A program made the translations under genes and the position numbers. Below the pieces are notes generated by a model. The model was not told the origin of the DNA. It ran no database searches and was given only the letters and a program-made list of their open reading frames with translations. 64,000 nt of DNA from Acidobacteriaceae bacterium (GTDB lineage Bacteria; Acidobacteriota; Terriglobia; Terriglobales; Acidobacteriaceae): positions 48,289-112,288 of the forward strand of contig DAIDGW010000049.1 of NCBI GenBank assembly GCA_027452245.1. The letters run 5' to 3'. The number at the start of each line of letters is the position of its first letter. The first letter of the stretch is position 1. Of this stretch, positions 8,950 to 19,625 are shown piece by piece.

Positions 8950-9486
8950 CTACGCGGCGGCGATGTGATCGTTGGCGGACTTGTGCATCCATCCCGCCAG
9001 AGCATGCAGCAGCGCCGGAGTGGCAAACATGGCCGCGGTGAAGATCATGTCGCCTTCGATCGCGCGGCGGAAGAAGGGCAGACCGGCGTCATAGCAGGTT
9101 AATAGTCCCGCCATCGTGTGCGGATACATGTTGGTCCAGGCGGCCCACACGGCGAAGTTGCTGATCACAAAAAATGAGACTGAGCAGGTGAGCGCGGCGG
9201 CGGCGATGCGCAATACCCCGGCATTCTGCTTCAAGTTCGAGCCCAGCCAGATCATGGCCGCGTACCACGCCCAAGTCACAAGGTGGTCCCAGCTGAGCGG
9301 GTAGCGGTAGAAGAGGGTGGTCAGGAGTACGTCCGAGGCGGCGAACAGCGCGACCGGAATCCACATCTTGCGGCGGGATTCGCGGTATCCAAAGAAGAGC
9401 AGAGCCGCTCCTACAGGAGTCAAGGCCAGGGGATGAGGCATGAAGCGCACTGCAATTGCAAATAGAACAAAGAAATATGCCAGCAT
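8950..9486 (-). CDS. DUF6580-type membrane protein
   Basis: A 178-residue protein with about five membrane helices. The segment PHPLALTPVGAALLFFGY and the late GDMIFTAAMFATPALLHAL resemble the DUF6580 family, which looks like the substrate-binding S component of ECF vitamin transporters. The ATG at 9486 is preceded by GAGGTGA, a better site than the ATG at 9537. It lies just downstream of the gtrA-like gene on the same strand. No ECF ATPase genes are nearby, so a transport role remains only a possibility. Confidence 0.7.
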   Translation of the reverse strand: MLAYFFVLFAIAVRFMPHPLALTPVGAALLFFGYRESRRKMWIPVALFAASDVLLTTLFYRYPLSWDHLVTWAWYAAMIWLGSNLKQNAGVLRIAAAALTCSVSFFVISNFAVWAAWTNMYPHTMAGLLTCYDAGLPFFRRAIEGDMIFTAAMFATPALLHALAGWMHKSANDHIAAA

Positions 9487-9533
9487 GGTCACCTCGAACT
9501 GGCTTCTATTCTGGGCGCTGGAACCATAAGACG

Positions 9534-9974
9534 TCAAGACGGGTCACGCGCCTGGCTGAAAACCCAGGCGTCGCTGACGAGAAAATTGGCGATGGAGCAG
9601 AGCGCGATGGCCACGGCATTAGCCAATAAGTAGTTCAGGTGCTCCAATCCGACCAGAACCTTCATGAGAAAGAGATTTCCCAGGATTGAAATCGTGCCGG
9701 TTGTGAAATTGAAACGGAGCAGGCGGGCACATGATTGTGACCACGAGGTTTGAGCCCGATCAGCCCAAGTGTATCGTTCATGCCACAAGAAGTTATGAAT
9801 CACGGCAAGTTCGACTGCTAGAGCGGTCGCCAGCAAGTAGTCGAGATGGGCTGCACTCTTGAAAATCAAGAGTGCGAGCATCTGCACAGCGATGCCAATG
9901 GCGCCGACCAGATTGAATTTGAAGCAGCGCCTAATCTGCCGTGAAGCAGAGTTTTGCCGCTGCGTACCCGTCAT
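9534..9974 (-). CDS. GtrA-family membrane protein
   Basis: A 146-residue protein with four predicted membrane helices and the GtrA pattern (FKFNLVGAIGIAVQMLALLIF at the first helix, HNFLWHERYTW after the second, ANFLVSDAWVFS at the end). GtrA-like proteins are thought to flip or help transport polyprenyl-linked sugars. The start overlaps the stop of the CDP-alcohol phosphatidyltransferase gene by four bases (ATGA), so the two are translationally coupled. This pairing suggests a role in envelope lipid or glycolipid synthesis. Confidence 0.85.
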   Translation of the reverse strand: MTGTQRQNSASRQIRRCFKFNLVGAIGIAVQMLALLIFKSAAHLDYLLATALAVELAVIHNFLWHERYTWADRAQTSWSQSCARLLRFNFTTGTISILGNLFLMKVLVGLEHLNYLLANAVAIALCSIANFLVSDAWVFSQARDPS

Positions 9975-10738
9975 GACACGATCCTGTCTTCCCGATAGAG
10001 GCGGATCGTGTTTTCGATGGTGAAGAAGATGAGCACGACAGCCATGCCGACGATGCCGATCGCGCCGCCGACGTCGAACAGGCGATAACGCACTCCGAAT
10101 ACAAGCACGATGGGCTTCCAGAACAGGGCCAAATTCCCGACGGCGAGCAGGATGCGCAATTCCGTGGGACCGAACTTCCAGAAGGACAAGCGAAATTCTC
10201 CAAGAGCGTGCGTCGCGAGATAGGACTGGATCGAGAGAAGCAAGAAAGCCGCGAGCAATCCCATGGCAATCCAGGGATGCATATATCCGGAAAAGGCGAG
10301 TCCGCTCATTAAAGCTAGGGCGCCGAAGCTATCGACCATGTGATCGACGTAGAAGCCGTATCGCGGACGCGGCGTCTGGCGAACCCGGGCCAGAGTTCCA
10401 TCGAGAGAGTCTCCAAGCCAGTTCAAAGCCAGAAAAACGATGACGGCGAGTAGGCCGAGATGGCTGCGCGAAGACAATGCGTAGGAGACTCCCGCGCCGA
10501 TCTGGGCGGCGAAGCCGAGCGCAGTGAGGTGATCGGGACCGATCCAAGGGGGCGTTTGGTCGGCAAGCCGAAGCAATGCTTTTTTCTCTATGCAAGCGAC
10601 CCAGCTTTCCTGCAGACGTCGCGCTTCGGCAAACGGGTTTGACCGCCGGATTTCCACCAGGAGCCTGGGATTTACTTGTTCACAGAATTGGGTCATCAAG
10701 GGCAATCCTGCTGCGGTTTGGGATCTTGCACCTGCCAT
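9971..10738 (-). CDS. CDP-alcohol phosphatidyltransferase family protein
   Basis: A 255-residue membrane enzyme that transfers a phospho-alcohol from a CDP-linked donor. The complete family signature is present as DSLDGTLARVRQTPRPRY followed by GFYVDHMVD, giving D-x2-DG-x2-AR-x9-G-x3-D-x3-D. About 60 residues precede the first helix. The ATG at 10738 is preceded by CGGAGG; the longer reading from 10813 lacks support. The acceptor (glycerol phosphate, inositol phosphate, serine or other) cannot be decided. It is coupled to the GtrA gene downstream. Confidence 0.87.
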   Translation of the reverse strand: MAGARSQTAAGLPLMTQFCEQVNPRLLVEIRRSNPFAEARRLQESWVACIEKKALLRLADQTPPWIGPDHLTALGFAAQIGAGVSYALSSRSHLGLLAVIVFLALNWLGDSLDGTLARVRQTPRPRYGFYVDHMVDSFGALALMSGLAFSGYMHPWIAMGLLAAFLLLSIQSYLATHALGEFRLSFWKFGPTELRILLAVGNLALFWKPIVLVFGVRYRLFDVGGAIGIVGMAVVLIFFTIENTIRLYREDRIVS

Positions 10739-10932
10739 GTTGAGCCTCCGAAGGGCCGCAATTCGGCCCGGTAAGGGCCACTGTGCAATGGCAGGCAGAC
10801 GGTGGCAATGCACGGCCAGTCAAATCCGAGTCAACCAAAGATCAATTCGTAAGTGGATGGAAGCAAAAGAGTTGGGCAAGAAGCTTAGGAGGAGGCGAAC
10901 CTCTTCACGGGTGATGACGTATCCTGCTGAGA

Positions 10933-11508
10933 ATGATTCTGAATGGACTACGAGTTTGCAACTATCTCTGGCTGGGGTTCGCAGTAATCTGGCTGATCTG
11001 GGCTATGCGCACCAAGAAGACGCAGAGCCGTGCGTCATATTCGTCGCGAGTTCTCTATGGCGTGATCACGTTTGCGGGATTCTATATGGTGTTTGGGAAC
11101 ATGGTTCCGTGGGCAGGTCGGTTGTGGATCCGGCTGCTACCGCACGCGTTGTGGGCGCAGGTGCTCGGGGTTGCAGTTACGACTGCAGGCCTCGGCTTTG
11201 CCGTCTGGGCGAGGATCTACCTGGGTAGCAACTGGAGCGGCATCGCGATGGTCAAAGTCGGGCACGAACTGATCCGAACCGGACCGTACCGGTGGGTGAG
11301 ACATCCGATCTACTCGGGATTAATTCTGGCGCTGGCGGGAACCGCAATCACGGTCGGACGCCTGCAAACTTTTCTTGGCCCCCCGATTCTCTACCTGGGA
11401 TTCAAATACAAGAGCCTGATCGAAGAACGCCTGATGACGGAAACGTTCGGCAACGCCTACGAGGAGTACCGTCAAACGACGGGTGCGATCGTGCCCAGGT
11501 TCCACTGA
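10933..11508 (+). CDS. Isoprenylcysteine carboxyl methyltransferase (ICMT)-like membrane protein
   Basis: A 191-residue membrane protein with four to five helices and the ICMT/PEMT signature near the C-terminus: RTGPYRWVRHPIYSG (SAM-binding) followed by IEERLMTETFGNAYEEY. Bacterial members methylate small molecules or lipids in the membrane; prenylated cysteine is not expected as substrate. The gene is divergent from the phosphatidyltransferase gene and precedes murJ by 93 bp on the same strand. The ribosome binding site is weak. Confidence 0.8.
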   Translation: MILNGLRVCNYLWLGFAVIWLIWAMRTKKTQSRASYSSRVLYGVITFAGFYMVFGNMVPWAGRLWIRLLPHALWAQVLGVAVTTAGLGFAVWARIYLGSNWSGIAMVKVGHELIRTGPYRWVRHPIYSGLILALAGTAITVGRLQTFLGPPILYLGFKYKSLIEERLMTETFGNAYEEYRQTTGAIVPRFH

Positions 11509-11601
11509 GGTTCAAGTTGGGACGTTTTTCGGCAAATTGTTCCGGCGAATCTGCAGATTCATCGATTCCCCGTTCCCGCTGCGATAAGCTGTAACTTCCT
11601 G

Positions 11602-13236
11602 ATGACGAGATTCCTGCGCTTCTTCCGGCCGTCGCACCAGCATACTGCCTTCTCGGCGACACTTCTGCTGATGATTACGGTGATGCTGTCCCGGCTGATC
11701 GGCTACGTGCGCGAGGCTTACATCGCATATGCATTCGGAGCGGGAGGGCAGGTGGACGCGTACGTTGCGGCGTTCACCCTGCCGGACTGGCTCAACTACA
11801 TCGTGGCGGGCGGCGCGGCGTCGATCACGTTCATTTCTATCTACACCCGCTTCCTGGCGGAGAAGCGCGAAGCTGACGCCGAAAAGACCTTTTCGGTGAT
11901 CATCACCGTCATGACAGCCGTGATGATTGTCGGAACGATCATCACCGAAATTTTTACTCCGCAATTCGTGCGCTGGATGTTTCATGGATTTTCACCGGCA
12001 CAAACTGCCCTGTGCGTTCATCTGACGCGCATTCTTCTTCCGGCGCAGATCTTTTTCTATGTTGGCGGAGTGGTCTCGGCGGTCTTGTTGTCGCATCGGC
12101 TGTTTCTGTTCCCGGCACTGGGTCCGTTGCTATACAACGTGTTCATTATTTTCGGCGGAGTGGTTGGAGGGCGGCGGCTGGGTATTGCTTCGTTGGCCTA
12201 TGGCGCGCTGGCCGGAAGCTTAGTTGGACCGTTTCTGGCGAGCGTTATCGGAGCGGTGCGGATCGGAACCGGCTACAAGCCTTCCTTTGAAATCAGCAAT
12301 CCGGCCTTTCGGGAATGGGTGAGATTGTCGATCCCATTGATGCTGGGAGTGTCGCTGGTTACAGCCGACGACTGGATTCTGCGGCACTATGCGTCGAGCG
12401 GCGTGGGCGACATCGCACGGCTGAACTACGCGAAGCGGCTATTCGCGGTTCCGATAGCGGTGCTCGGGCAGGCAACCGGGCAAGCGTCCTTGCCATTTTT
12501 TGCGCGGCTGTTCAATGAAAGAAGGATGAAAGATTTTGCCGCGACGGTGAACGATTCGGTCTATCGCGTAAGCGCGGCCTCGTTTTTGGCCACGGCTTGG
12601 ATGATGGCAGCAGCCCTGCCCCTAATTGATCTGGTTTACCGGCGCGGGCGCTTTACGTTCACGGATACGCAAACCACGGCGATCTATTTCTTCTGGTTCT
12701 CGCTATCGCTGGCATTGTGGTCGGCGCAGGCACTATATGCAAGAGCTTTCTATGCCGCAGGCGATACGCTGACGCCGATGCTTGCGGTGACGATCATTAC
12801 GGCGGCGTCGCTGCCGATGTATTCCTTCTTGTTTCATCACTTCGGCGTGGTTGGGCTGGCATTTGCCTCGGACAGCGGCATCGGAGCCAATCTGCTGGCA
12901 TTGGCACTGTTGCTACATTGGCGAAAGCTGATTTCCTTGTGGGAACTGCGTTGGGTAGAACTCGTAAAGGCGTCGATTACGGCGATTATTGCGGGCGCGC
13001 TCAGCTTCGAAATCGCGAAGCTGGTTCCCCTGCCGTTGAGCGGTCATGGCAGCCGCGTGGGCGACATTGAGCGGCTGGCTCTCGTCTCTGTGACTTGGGC
13101 GGGAGCTGTCGCCGCGGGATTGTGGCTGCTGCGATCGGATTTGCCGAATGATCTGAAGCGCAGAAAGCCAGCGGTGTATCCGGCGGTAGCGCAGGCGGAG
13201 AGCAAAGAAATTCTGGACAGCGGAAGAACACCGTAA
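11602..13236 (+). CDS. murJ: Lipid II flippase MurJ
   Basis: A 544-residue MOP-superfamily protein with about 14 membrane helices that moves lipid II across the inner membrane for peptidoglycan synthesis. The N-terminus (MLSRLIGYVREAYIAYAFGAGGQVDAYV split over residues 25-55) matches the MurJ pattern LSRLxGxxRE, and GQATGQASLPFFARLFNE in the middle is also characteristic. Length is normal (about 510-540). It is preceded by the ICMT-like gene and followed by a 240-bp gap. A flippase for another polyprenyl-linked polymer is the main alternative. Confidence 0.88.
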   Translation: MTRFLRFFRPSHQHTAFSATLLLMITVMLSRLIGYVREAYIAYAFGAGGQVDAYVAAFTLPDWLNYIVAGGAASITFISIYTRFLAEKREADAEKTFSVIITVMTAVMIVGTIITEIFTPQFVRWMFHGFSPAQTALCVHLTRILLPAQIFFYVGGVVSAVLLSHRLFLFPALGPLLYNVFIIFGGVVGGRRLGIASLAYGALAGSLVGPFLASVIGAVRIGTGYKPSFEISNPAFREWVRLSIPLMLGVSLVTADDWILRHYASSGVGDIARLNYAKRLFAVPIAVLGQATGQASLPFFARLFNERRMKDFAATVNDSVYRVSAASFLATAWMMAAALPLIDLVYRRGRFTFTDTQTTAIYFFWFSLSLALWSAQALYARAFYAAGDTLTPMLAVTIITAASLPMYSFLFHHFGVVGLAFASDSGIGANLLALALLLHWRKLISLWELRWVELVKASITAIIAGALSFEIAKLVPLPLSGHGSRVGDIERLALVSVTWAGAVAAGLWLLRSDLPNDLKRRKPAVYPAVAQAESKEILDSGRTP

Positions 13237-13478
13237 CCCGCGCGCTTTTTTCCCCCACAGGGACCGCCGCGAAACAAAAAATGATTGACGTTGTCGAGTA
13301 CGCTGACAGTTTTCCCTTCCTGATAAGCCTGCACATGGAGCACCAGAAATTATCGGTTGCGCGTGCAACCGAGTTCGGATGTGCTGCCGCAACTGCTGAG
13401 ATGGGAGAGAGCATCTTTAGAGCAGAACAATGCTAGAAACACCTGGAGCGTAGCCGAGCACGTGGTGGAAAGAACCGT

Positions 13479-13829
13479 ATGAAAAGAATCACTCACTGGG
13501 CTGCGCTCCTGCTGCTTTTACTGAGCATTACCGGATGTCAATCGGAGTCTGGCCACCCCGGCGAAGCAGTCACAATGGAAGGGTGTGTCGCTCATCAGAG
13601 CGGGTCGTATACGCTCACTGAAGATTCTGGAGTGCAATACGAACTGATGAGTAGCACCATCGACCTGAAGCTGGAAAGCGGGCATGAAGCACTGATCCGG
13701 GGTGCCGAACTGCAATTGGCCGCAAGCCCCCTGGCCCCGGCTCGTGCGGACAATGGAGTGAGAAACGAGGTCGAGGTCACGAGCGCGAGAGTTGTATCGG
13801 ATAAATGCTTTGGCTCCCCCCGGGCCTAA
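13479..13829 (+). CDS. Small lipoprotein of unknown function
   Basis: A 116-residue protein with a lipoprotein signal peptide; the lipobox is LSITGC, with the acylated cysteine at residue 20. The mature part (EGCVAHQSGSYTLTEDSGVQYELMS) resembles the small beta-rich domains common in acidobacterial secreted proteins (DUF5818-like), where a conserved cysteine precedes a short OB-like fold. The assignment to that family is tentative. It faces the his operon tail to tail. Confidence 0.7.
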   Translation: MKRITHWAALLLLLLSITGCQSESGHPGEAVTMEGCVAHQSGSYTLTEDSGVQYELMSSTIDLKLESGHEALIRGAELQLAASPLAPARADNGVRNEVEVTSARVVSDKCFGSPRA

Positions 13830-13848
13830 ACGTCATTTTTTGCAGTCG

Positions 13849-14523
13849 TCACGGCTTCACCTTCGACGTATAGATCGCCATTCCTAAAACTGCATCGACG
13901 TTCATGGAGTCGAGCAGCGCGACTTCTTCGTGACTCGCGATCCCCCCTGCGGCAATGAGCCGGCGATTGGTCAGAGCCCGTAAAGCGCGAATCATGTCGA
14001 GCGGCAATCCCTGCATCAATCCTTCGGTATCTATGTTCGTATAGAGGAAAGAGCTGCACCAAGGTTCCAGCGTTTGCACCATTTCAATGGGCGAGATAGC
14101 GGTGCGGTGGCGCCAGCCTTGCGTTGCGACTTTGCCGTTGCGCGAGTCGATGGCGAACACGAGCTTGTCGATTCCGAGCTGCGACGCAAGATCAGCGGCA
14201 AAGTCGGCCGCGATTTCGCCGTTGCGGATCAAAGAAGATCCGAGGATGACTTTCTGGGCGCCGGTTGCAAGCATTTCTTTGGCCGCGTCGAGCGTGCGGA
14301 TGCCGCCGCCAACTTGACATGGCAGACGTTGGGCAAAGTATTCGACGAGACGGCGGTTCCCGCCTTGTCCCATCGCGGCATCAAGATCGATGAGCTGAAC
14401 CAGTGGATATTTGGCGAAGCGCTTGATCCAGGAGTCGAAGTCATCGAATTCCAGGGCCTTCCGTGCTCCTTGTACGAGCTGAACGATTTTGCCTCCCATC
14501 AGGTCGATGGCGGGAATCAGCAT
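13849..14523 (-). CDS. hisA: HisA, ProFAR isomerase
   Basis: HisA isomerises ProFAR to PRFAR in histidine synthesis. The protein (224 residues) is a TIM barrel starting [16 protein letters not shown], with the catalytic aspartate D7 and a second aspartate in [16 protein letters not shown]. Phosphate-binding segments such as [14 protein letters not shown] and [11 protein letters not shown] are in place. The ATG at 14523 overlaps the hisF stop by 7 bp; the longer open frame upstream is a shadow of hisF. It is the last gene of the his operon. Confidence 0.95.
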   Translation of the reverse strand: MLIPAIDLMGGKIVQLVQGARKALEFDDFDSWIKRFAKYPLVQLIDLDAAMGQGGNRRLVEYFAQRLPCQVGGGIRTLDAAKEMLATGAQKVILGSSLIRNGEIAADFAADLASQLGIDKLVFAIDSRNGKVATQGWRHRTAISPIEMVQTLEPWCSSFLYTNIDTEGLMQGLPLDMIRALRALTNRRLIAAGGIASHEEVALLDSMNVDAVLGMAIYTSKVKP

Positions 14524-15284
14524 GGCAGCCTCATGGGAATTCCGGCGGCGGCAAGACTTGCTTTCAGATCGCGGATGGAGTTCAAGCCGTAATGGAAAAT
14601 GGACGCGGCGAGAGCAGCATCCGCATGCCCACGCTCGAAAACTTCTACGAAATGCTGGGCTGCGCCAGCGCCTCCGGATGCGATGACGGGAATCTGCAGG
14701 TTGCGGGAAACGCGAGTTGTGAGATCGCAATCGAAACCGGAGTTGGTGCCGTCGCGGTCTATGGAGGTAAGCAAGACTTCGCCGGCACCGCGGCGCTGAG
14801 CTTCGGAGATCCAGGCGAGCACGTCGATGCCGGTGGGCCTGGTGCCGCCGGACACCCAGACTTCCCAATTGCTTCTGTTGTGGTTGTGCTTGGCGTCAAC
14901 AGCGACGACGACGGCTTGCGATCCGAAGCGCGATGCAATGTCGGTAATGAGCGCGGGATTCGCGATCGCGGCGGAATTGATGGCGATCTTGTCGGCACCG
15001 GCTTCGATCACGGCCGCGGCTTCGGGCAGCGAACGAATGCCTCCGCCAACGGTGAAAGGAATGAACAGGCCGCGCCCGGCTCGGCGAACGACGTCGAGCA
15101 AAGTGGCCCGGCCTTCGCGCGTCGCAGAAATATCGAGGAGCACGATTTCGTCGGCGCCAGCTTCGGCATGGCGGCGGGCGAGTTCGGCCGGATCTCCAGC
15201 ATCGCTAAGATGTGCGAAGTTCACGCCTTTGACCACGCGGCCCTTCTTGACGTCGAGACAGGCGATGATGCGCTTGGTCAGCAT
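14517..15284 (-). CDS. hisF: HisF, imidazole glycerol phosphate synthase cyclase subunit
   Basis: HisF (255 residues) uses ammonia from HisH to turn PRFAR into imidazole glycerol phosphate and AICAR. The catalytic aspartates are D11 ([15 protein letters not shown]) and the one in [11 protein letters not shown]. Both half-barrel phosphate sites are visible ([12 protein letters not shown] and [16 protein letters not shown]). It overlaps hisH by 7 bp and hisA by 7 bp, so the two synthase subunits and hisA are translated in a coupled way. Confidence 0.96.
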   Translation of the reverse strand: MLTKRIIACLDVKKGRVVKGVNFAHLSDAGDPAELARRHAEAGADEIVLLDISATREGRATLLDVVRRAGRGLFIPFTVGGGIRSLPEAAAVIEAGADKIAINSAAIANPALITDIASRFGSQAVVVAVDAKHNHNRSNWEVWVSGGTRPTGIDVLAWISEAQRRGAGEVLLTSIDRDGTNSGFDCDLTTRVSRNLQIPVIASGGAGAAQHFVEVFERGHADAALAASIFHYGLNSIRDLKASLAAAGIPMRLPC

Positions 15285-15868
15285 CGGCAGAAGTTTTCCA
15301 GGATGGTGAGTCCGACTTCGCCGGATCTTTCCGGATGAAATTGCACTCCGAACAAGTTGCGGCGTTCAACCGCAGCCGAGAATGGCAATCCGTAATCGCA
15401 GGAAGCGACTGTAAACTCCACCACCGGAGCGTAGTAGCTGTGTGTGAAATAGACGAACGGACGCGGAGGAGCTCCGCGAAAAAGCTGGGAGTCGCTGCGA
15501 AGATTCAGTTGGTTCCAGCCGACGTGAGGAGATTTCACGCCGGATGGAAAACTCTGGCAGGCGCCGGGAAATATTCCCAGCGCGCGAGTTTCCGGGGCTT
15601 CCGCGGAGGACTGGAAAAGCCACTGCATTCCAAGGCAAATCCCGAGAATGGATTTGCCGAGAGTGATCTGTCGCTGGAGAGCCGCGCCCAGAGCGGCCGC
15701 GGAGAGTGCGACGGTGGCCCGAAAGTGGCCAACTCCGGGAACGACAATTCGTTCGGCGCGCTCGATTATGGCCGGCTCGGAGGTCACGCATGCAGCGAAT
15801 CCGAGATGCTCAAGCGCGCGCTTCACCGACGTGAGGTTGCCGGCGCCATAATCGACAATGGCGATCAT
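15278..15868 (-). CDS. hisH: HisH, imidazole glycerol phosphate synthase glutaminase subunit
   Basis: A 196-residue class I glutamine amidotransferase that supplies ammonia to HisF. The catalytic triad is C78 ([12 protein letters not shown]), H178 and E180 ([13 protein letters not shown]). The N-terminus [15 protein letters not shown] is typical. The start overlaps the hisB stop by four bases (ATGA) and the stop overlaps hisF by 7 bp. Confidence 0.96.
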   Translation of the reverse strand: MIAIVDYGAGNLTSVKRALEHLGFAACVTSEPAIIERAERIVVPGVGHFRATVALSAAALGAALQRQITLGKSILGICLGMQWLFQSSAEAPETRALGIFPGACQSFPSGVKSPHVGWNQLNLRSDSQLFRGAPPRPFVYFTHSYYAPVVEFTVASCDYGLPFSAAVERRNLFGVQFHPERSGEVGLTILENFCRC

Positions 15869-16452
15869 AAGAGTCCTTTGGTGCTGGGCAACATGCGTTT
15901 CATTCGGCGATCGTGCCAGCAGGCCGCGCGCAGGGCGCGTGCAAACGCTTTGAAGAGCGCTTCGATTTTGTGGTGGTTCGAGCGTCCGTAGAGCACGCGG
16001 ACGTGTACATTGGATCGGGATCCGCGGGCAAAGCCTTCGAAGAAATCGTGTACGAGTTCGGATTGAAGATCGCCGACGCGCAGGGTCTTCACTTTCGTAT
16101 CGATCACGGCCGACGAGCGTCCGCCAAAATCGACGGCCGCAAGTGCGAGCGTTTCGTCCATCGGCATCAGGAAATAGCCGGCGCGCAGGATTCCCTTTTT
16201 ATTTCCGAGCGCCTGATCGAACGCCTCGCCCAGCGCGATACCGACGTCTTCGACCGTGTGGTGCTGATCGACATCGAGATCACCGGCTGCGCGCAGGTCG
16301 ACATCAAAGCCCCCATGGCGGGCGAACAACTCCAGCATGTGATCGAAAAAGCGAATGCCGGTGGAAACGCGGTAGCGGCCCCGGCCCTCGATGATGAGCT
16401 TGAGTGTGATATCTGTTTCTGCTGTTTTCCTCGCAATGCGCACCTTTCTCAT
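15865..16452 (-). CDS. hisB: HisB, imidazoleglycerol-phosphate dehydratase (monofunctional)
   Basis: A 195-residue manganese-dependent dehydratase. The duplicated metal-binding motifs are visible: [30 protein letters not shown], and the second set with [17 protein letters not shown]. There is no N-terminal HAD phosphatase domain, so histidinol phosphatase must be encoded elsewhere. The ATG at 16452 overlaps the hisC stop by four bases; the longer frame upstream is a hisC shadow. Confidence 0.95.
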   Translation of the reverse strand: MRKVRIARKTAETDITLKLIIEGRGRYRVSTGIRFFDHMLELFARHGGFDVDLRAAGDLDVDQHHTVEDVGIALGEAFDQALGNKKGILRAGYFLMPMDETLALAAVDFGGRSSAVIDTKVKTLRVGDLQSELVHDFFEGFARGSRSNVHVRVLYGRSNHHKIEALFKAFARALRAACWHDRRMKRMLPSTKGLL

Positions 16453-17525
16453 GCGAGCGACCTTTCTGCGAGCGCAAGCGCGCCCACGGCTCCTTCGAGA
16501 ATCGGGAGCAACTGATCCATTTGCGGCGAAGTTCCGATGGTGATGCGAACACAACCCGCGCATCCGGGATCGTGGGATCGGTCGCGGACGAGAATGCCGC
16601 GAGTGGCCATTTCAGCGACAAATTCGCGGGCTTGGGCGCCGATTTTCGCGAGAATAAAGTTGGCTTGGCTGGGCCAGTGCGTAATGCCGAGCGAGCGCAA
16701 GGCCGCTTCGAGCCTGGTGCGTCCGTCGCGAACCCGTTCGACGTAGGACGCAACGAATACCTGGTCTTCGAACGCTACAGGTAAGCAAGCCAACGCAGCC
16801 GCGTTCACGTTGTAAGGTGAGGCGATGCGGCGGACCATGGCAATTTGTTCGGCGGCCCCGGCAAGGATGCCAACACGAAGTCCTGCCATGCCATAGGCTT
16901 TCGAAAATGTCCGCGCGACGAAGAGATTCGGAAACTTCTGAACTTCTGCGATCACGGATTCGCCATAGAAATCGAAATAGGCCTCGTCGATCAAAATCGC
17001 TGTATTCGGCGCCGCCTGCACGATCTTGAGCAGCGATTCGCGAGAAGCAACCGACCCCGTGGGATTATTAGGATTTGCGATGGCGATGATGCGGGTGCTG
17101 GGCCGAATGGCGGCGAGGAGATCGTCGGCCGGGAACGCGAAATTTGACTGCGCCAGAACGGGGATGACTTGAGCTCCGGTCGAGGCGGCAAACAGTTCAT
17201 ACATCGCGAAAGTCGGCACGACGACAACCGCTTCGTCTCCCGCAGCAAGATAGGTTTGGCAGAGAAGCTGAATCCCCTCGTCGACGCCGTTGGTGAGAAG
17301 AACTTCTTCGGGCCGCATTCCAAGAAGCGCAGCGACCCGGCGCTCGACGGGTGCACGCTCCGGATAACGCGCCAATGCGTCCGGTCCAAGCTCGCGCAAC
17401 TTTTGCAGCACGCGGGATGAGGGCCCGACGGTGTTTTCGTTGAAGTCAAGCCGCAGACCCTGGCGATCGGCCAGCGGCGGACGATATTCGTGGAGGGCTC
17501 GTACGGCAGCGCGAGCTTTAAGCAT
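16449..17525 (-). CDS. hisC: HisC, histidinol-phosphate aminotransferase
   Basis: A 358-residue PLP enzyme of fold type I that makes histidinol phosphate. The PLP lysine is K209 in [23 protein letters not shown] (149-157) and LIDEAYFDF (178-186) are the other cofactor-site motifs. It overlaps hisD by 8 bp and hisB by 4 bp. Related enzymes also act on aromatic substrates, but the operon position makes the histidine role nearly certain. Confidence 0.95.
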   Translation of the reverse strand: MLKARAAVRALHEYRPPLADRQGLRLDFNENTVGPSSRVLQKLRELGPDALARYPERAPVERRVAALLGMRPEEVLLTNGVDEGIQLLCQTYLAAGDEAVVVVPTFAMYELFAASTGAQVIPVLAQSNFAFPADDLLAAIRPSTRIIAIANPNNPTGSVASRESLLKIVQAAPNTAILIDEAYFDFYGESVIAEVQKFPNLFVARTFSKAYGMAGLRVGILAGAAEQIAMVRRIASPYNVNAAALACLPVAFEDQVFVASYVERVRDGRTRLEAALRSLGITHWPSQANFILAKIGAQAREFVAEMATRGILVRDRSHDPGCAGCVRITIGTSPQMDQLLPILEGAVGALALAERSLA

Positions 17526-18759
17526 GGGTACACCTCAATCGAATCGATTCCGCATGGGCTTCAAGTCCTTCCACTTCTGCCAGTGCTGAGATTGTGGGAG
17601 CGATGCGGTCTAATCCCGCTCGCGAAAGTTTCTGCACGGTGATGATCTTCACAAAGTCGAGGACAGAAAGCCCGCCGCGGAAGCGCGCAGCACCGCCGGT
17701 AGGAAGAACGTGATTGGGACCGCTGGCATAATCGCCTGCAGCCTGCGCGGAATAATCTCCGACGAAGACCGACCCGGCATGGCGAACCCGCTTCACATCG
17801 CGCTCGTCCACCGTGATGTGCTCGGGAGCGAGTTCGTTGGCCCACTGCATCGCCTGATCGCGCGACCCCGCGACGAGAATGCAGCCATTGTTGGCCAACG
17901 CTTGCTGGGCAATGCAATTGTTCGCAGCAAGCACCTGCAATTCGTCGAAGACGCCAGCCGCCAGTTTCGCAGAACGAGTGATCAGAACCGAGAGGCAATC
18001 GGGGTCGTGCTCGGCTTGGGCTACGAGATCGGCGGCGATGTAGCGGACGTTCCCGCGATGACTGACGATGACGGTCTCGGTCGGGCCGGCGAGCATGTCG
18101 ATGGCGCAATCAAATGCGACGAGCTTTTTTGCGGCAGTCATGTAGGCGTTGCCGGGGCCGACTATCTTGTCAACGCGCGAGATCGAAGCCGTTCCGTAAG
18201 CGAGGGCGGCGATGGCCTGCGCGCCTCCAATGCGATAGAACTCCTTGATTCCAAGAACATGAGCGACAGCCAGTAACTCTGGCTTGGTATTCGGCGAAAT
18301 GACGCAGATACGCGGCACGTCCGCCACTTGCGCCGTAATGACGGTCATCAGCAGCGTAGAAAGCAGAGGATAGCGTCCGCCAGGAACGTAACATGCGACG
18401 GAGTCGAGAGGGATCACGAGTTGGCCGAGAGTGATTCCGTCGCGAGTGCGACTCCGGGCAGTGGGTCTCTGGCGCTGCGCAAACCTGCGGATGTTTTCCG
18501 ACGCTCGTTTCACATGCGACATCAGCTCCGGCGGAACGGAGCGACGCGCCCGGCTCATTTCCGCCGCGCTCACACGCAATGAGTTGTCGCCCAACTTGTC
18601 GAACTGCCGCGCGTATTCTCTCAGGGCGGCATCGCCGCGCGAGCGCACCTCGTGCACGATGCGTTCGGCAACGCGTTGCTGTGCTTCAAATCGCAACTTT
18701 CGTCGCGTCGTCTGCAAGACCCACTCTTCCGCATCACGTTTGTCGAGGATCCGCATCAT
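17518..18759 (-). CDS. hisD: HisD, histidinol dehydrogenase
   Basis: HisD (413 residues, slightly shorter than the usual 430) oxidises histidinol to histidine with NAD and zinc. Diagnostic stretches are [46 protein letters not shown] with the active-site histidine, and [18 protein letters not shown] near the C-terminus. Two ATG codons lie in tandem (18757-18759 and 18754-18756); the first overlaps the hisG stop as ATGA and is chosen. Confidence 0.95.
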   Translation of the reverse strand: MMRILDKRDAEEWVLQTTRRKLRFEAQQRVAERIVHEVRSRGDAALREYARQFDKLGDNSLRVSAAEMSRARRSVPPELMSHVKRASENIRRFAQRQRPTARSRTRDGITLGQLVIPLDSVACYVPGGRYPLLSTLLMTVITAQVADVPRICVISPNTKPELLAVAHVLGIKEFYRIGGAQAIAALAYGTASISRVDKIVGPGNAYMTAAKKLVAFDCAIDMLAGPTETVIVSHRGNVRYIAADLVAQAEHDPDCLSVLITRSAKLAAGVFDELQVLAANNCIAQQALANNGCILVAGSRDQAMQWANELAPEHITVDERDVKRVRHAGSVFVGDYSAQAAGDYASGPNHVLPTGGAARFRGGLSVLDFVKIITVQKLSRAGLDRIAPTISALAEVEGLEAHAESIRLRCTHA

Positions 18760-19625
18760 GCGACCACCTTGTTCAGCGGATACTCGACAATGCCCTCGGC
18801 TTTCGCCGCCTTCAACTGGGGGATCACTTCCCAAGCCCTGGTCTCTTCGATGACCGTATTGACGGCGACCCACATTTCGTCGCTGAGCGCCGCGATCGTT
18901 GGTTGATTCAACGCCGGCAACACGGCCAGCACGCCAGGCAGGTCTTTGCGGCGGACGTTCAGCATCAGTCCCACGCGGCCCTTGGCTTCGAGCGCCCCGC
19001 AAAGCATCAGCGCGAGATTGTGCATCTTCTGCCGCTTGCACGGATCCTCCCACGATGTTTTGTTCGCGATGAGCTGCGTGTTCGATTCCAGAACGGTGTC
19101 GAGGATGGCGAGGCGATTGGCGCGCAGTGAGCTGCCAGTTTCGGTGACTTCGACTATGGCGTCGGCGAGATCGGGTGGCTTGATCTCGGTGGCTCCCCAG
19201 GAAAACTCAACATTAACGTCAACGTTCTTTTTCGCGAAATAGGAGCGCGTGACCCCCACCAGTTCGGTGGCGATGGTGCGTCCGGCGAGGTCTTCGGCGT
19301 TGCGAAACGGAGAATCTTCCGGTACCGCGAGCACCCAACGAACCTTCCCCCGGCTTTGCTTGGCGTAAACCAGATCGCTGATTGTCACAACTTCGAGTCC
19401 GCTCTCGAGAACCCAATCGAGCCCGGTCAGCCCGATATCGAGCACGCCGTGCTCGACGTAGCGCGCCATCTCCTGCGCCCGGATCAGCATGCATTCGATT
19501 TGCGGGTCGCTGGTGGAAGCGGCATACGAGCGGCCACTGGTATAAACGGCCAATCCCGCATTGGAGAGCAGCTGCAACGTCGATTCCTGCAGGCTGCCCT
19601 TGGGCACCCCGAGTCGCAGCTTCAT
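18756..19625 (-). CDS. hisG: HisG, ATP phosphoribosyltransferase, long form
   Basis: HisG condenses ATP with PRPP, the first and feedback-regulated step of the pathway. The protein (289 residues) is the long form, with the two-lobed catalytic part ([10 protein letters not shown] at the start; [15 protein letters not shown] as the PRPP loop) and a C-terminal ACT-like regulatory domain from about residue 210 ([20 protein letters not shown]). A long form works without HisZ. The ATG at 19625 overlaps the hisI stop by four bases. The enzyme is probably inhibited by histidine through the C-terminal domain. Confidence 0.95.
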   Translation of the reverse strand: MKLRLGVPKGSLQESTLQLLSNAGLAVYTSGRSYAASTSDPQIECMLIRAQEMARYVEHGVLDIGLTGLDWVLESGLEVVTISDLVYAKQSRGKVRWVLAVPEDSPFRNAEDLAGRTIATELVGVTRSYFAKKNVDVNVEFSWGATEIKPPDLADAIVEVTETGSSLRANRLAILDTVLESNTQLIANKTSWEDPCKRQKMHNLALMLCGALEAKGRVGLMLNVRRKDLPGVLAVLPALNQPTIAALSDEMWVAVNTVIEETRAWEVIPQLKAAKAEGIVEYPLNKVVA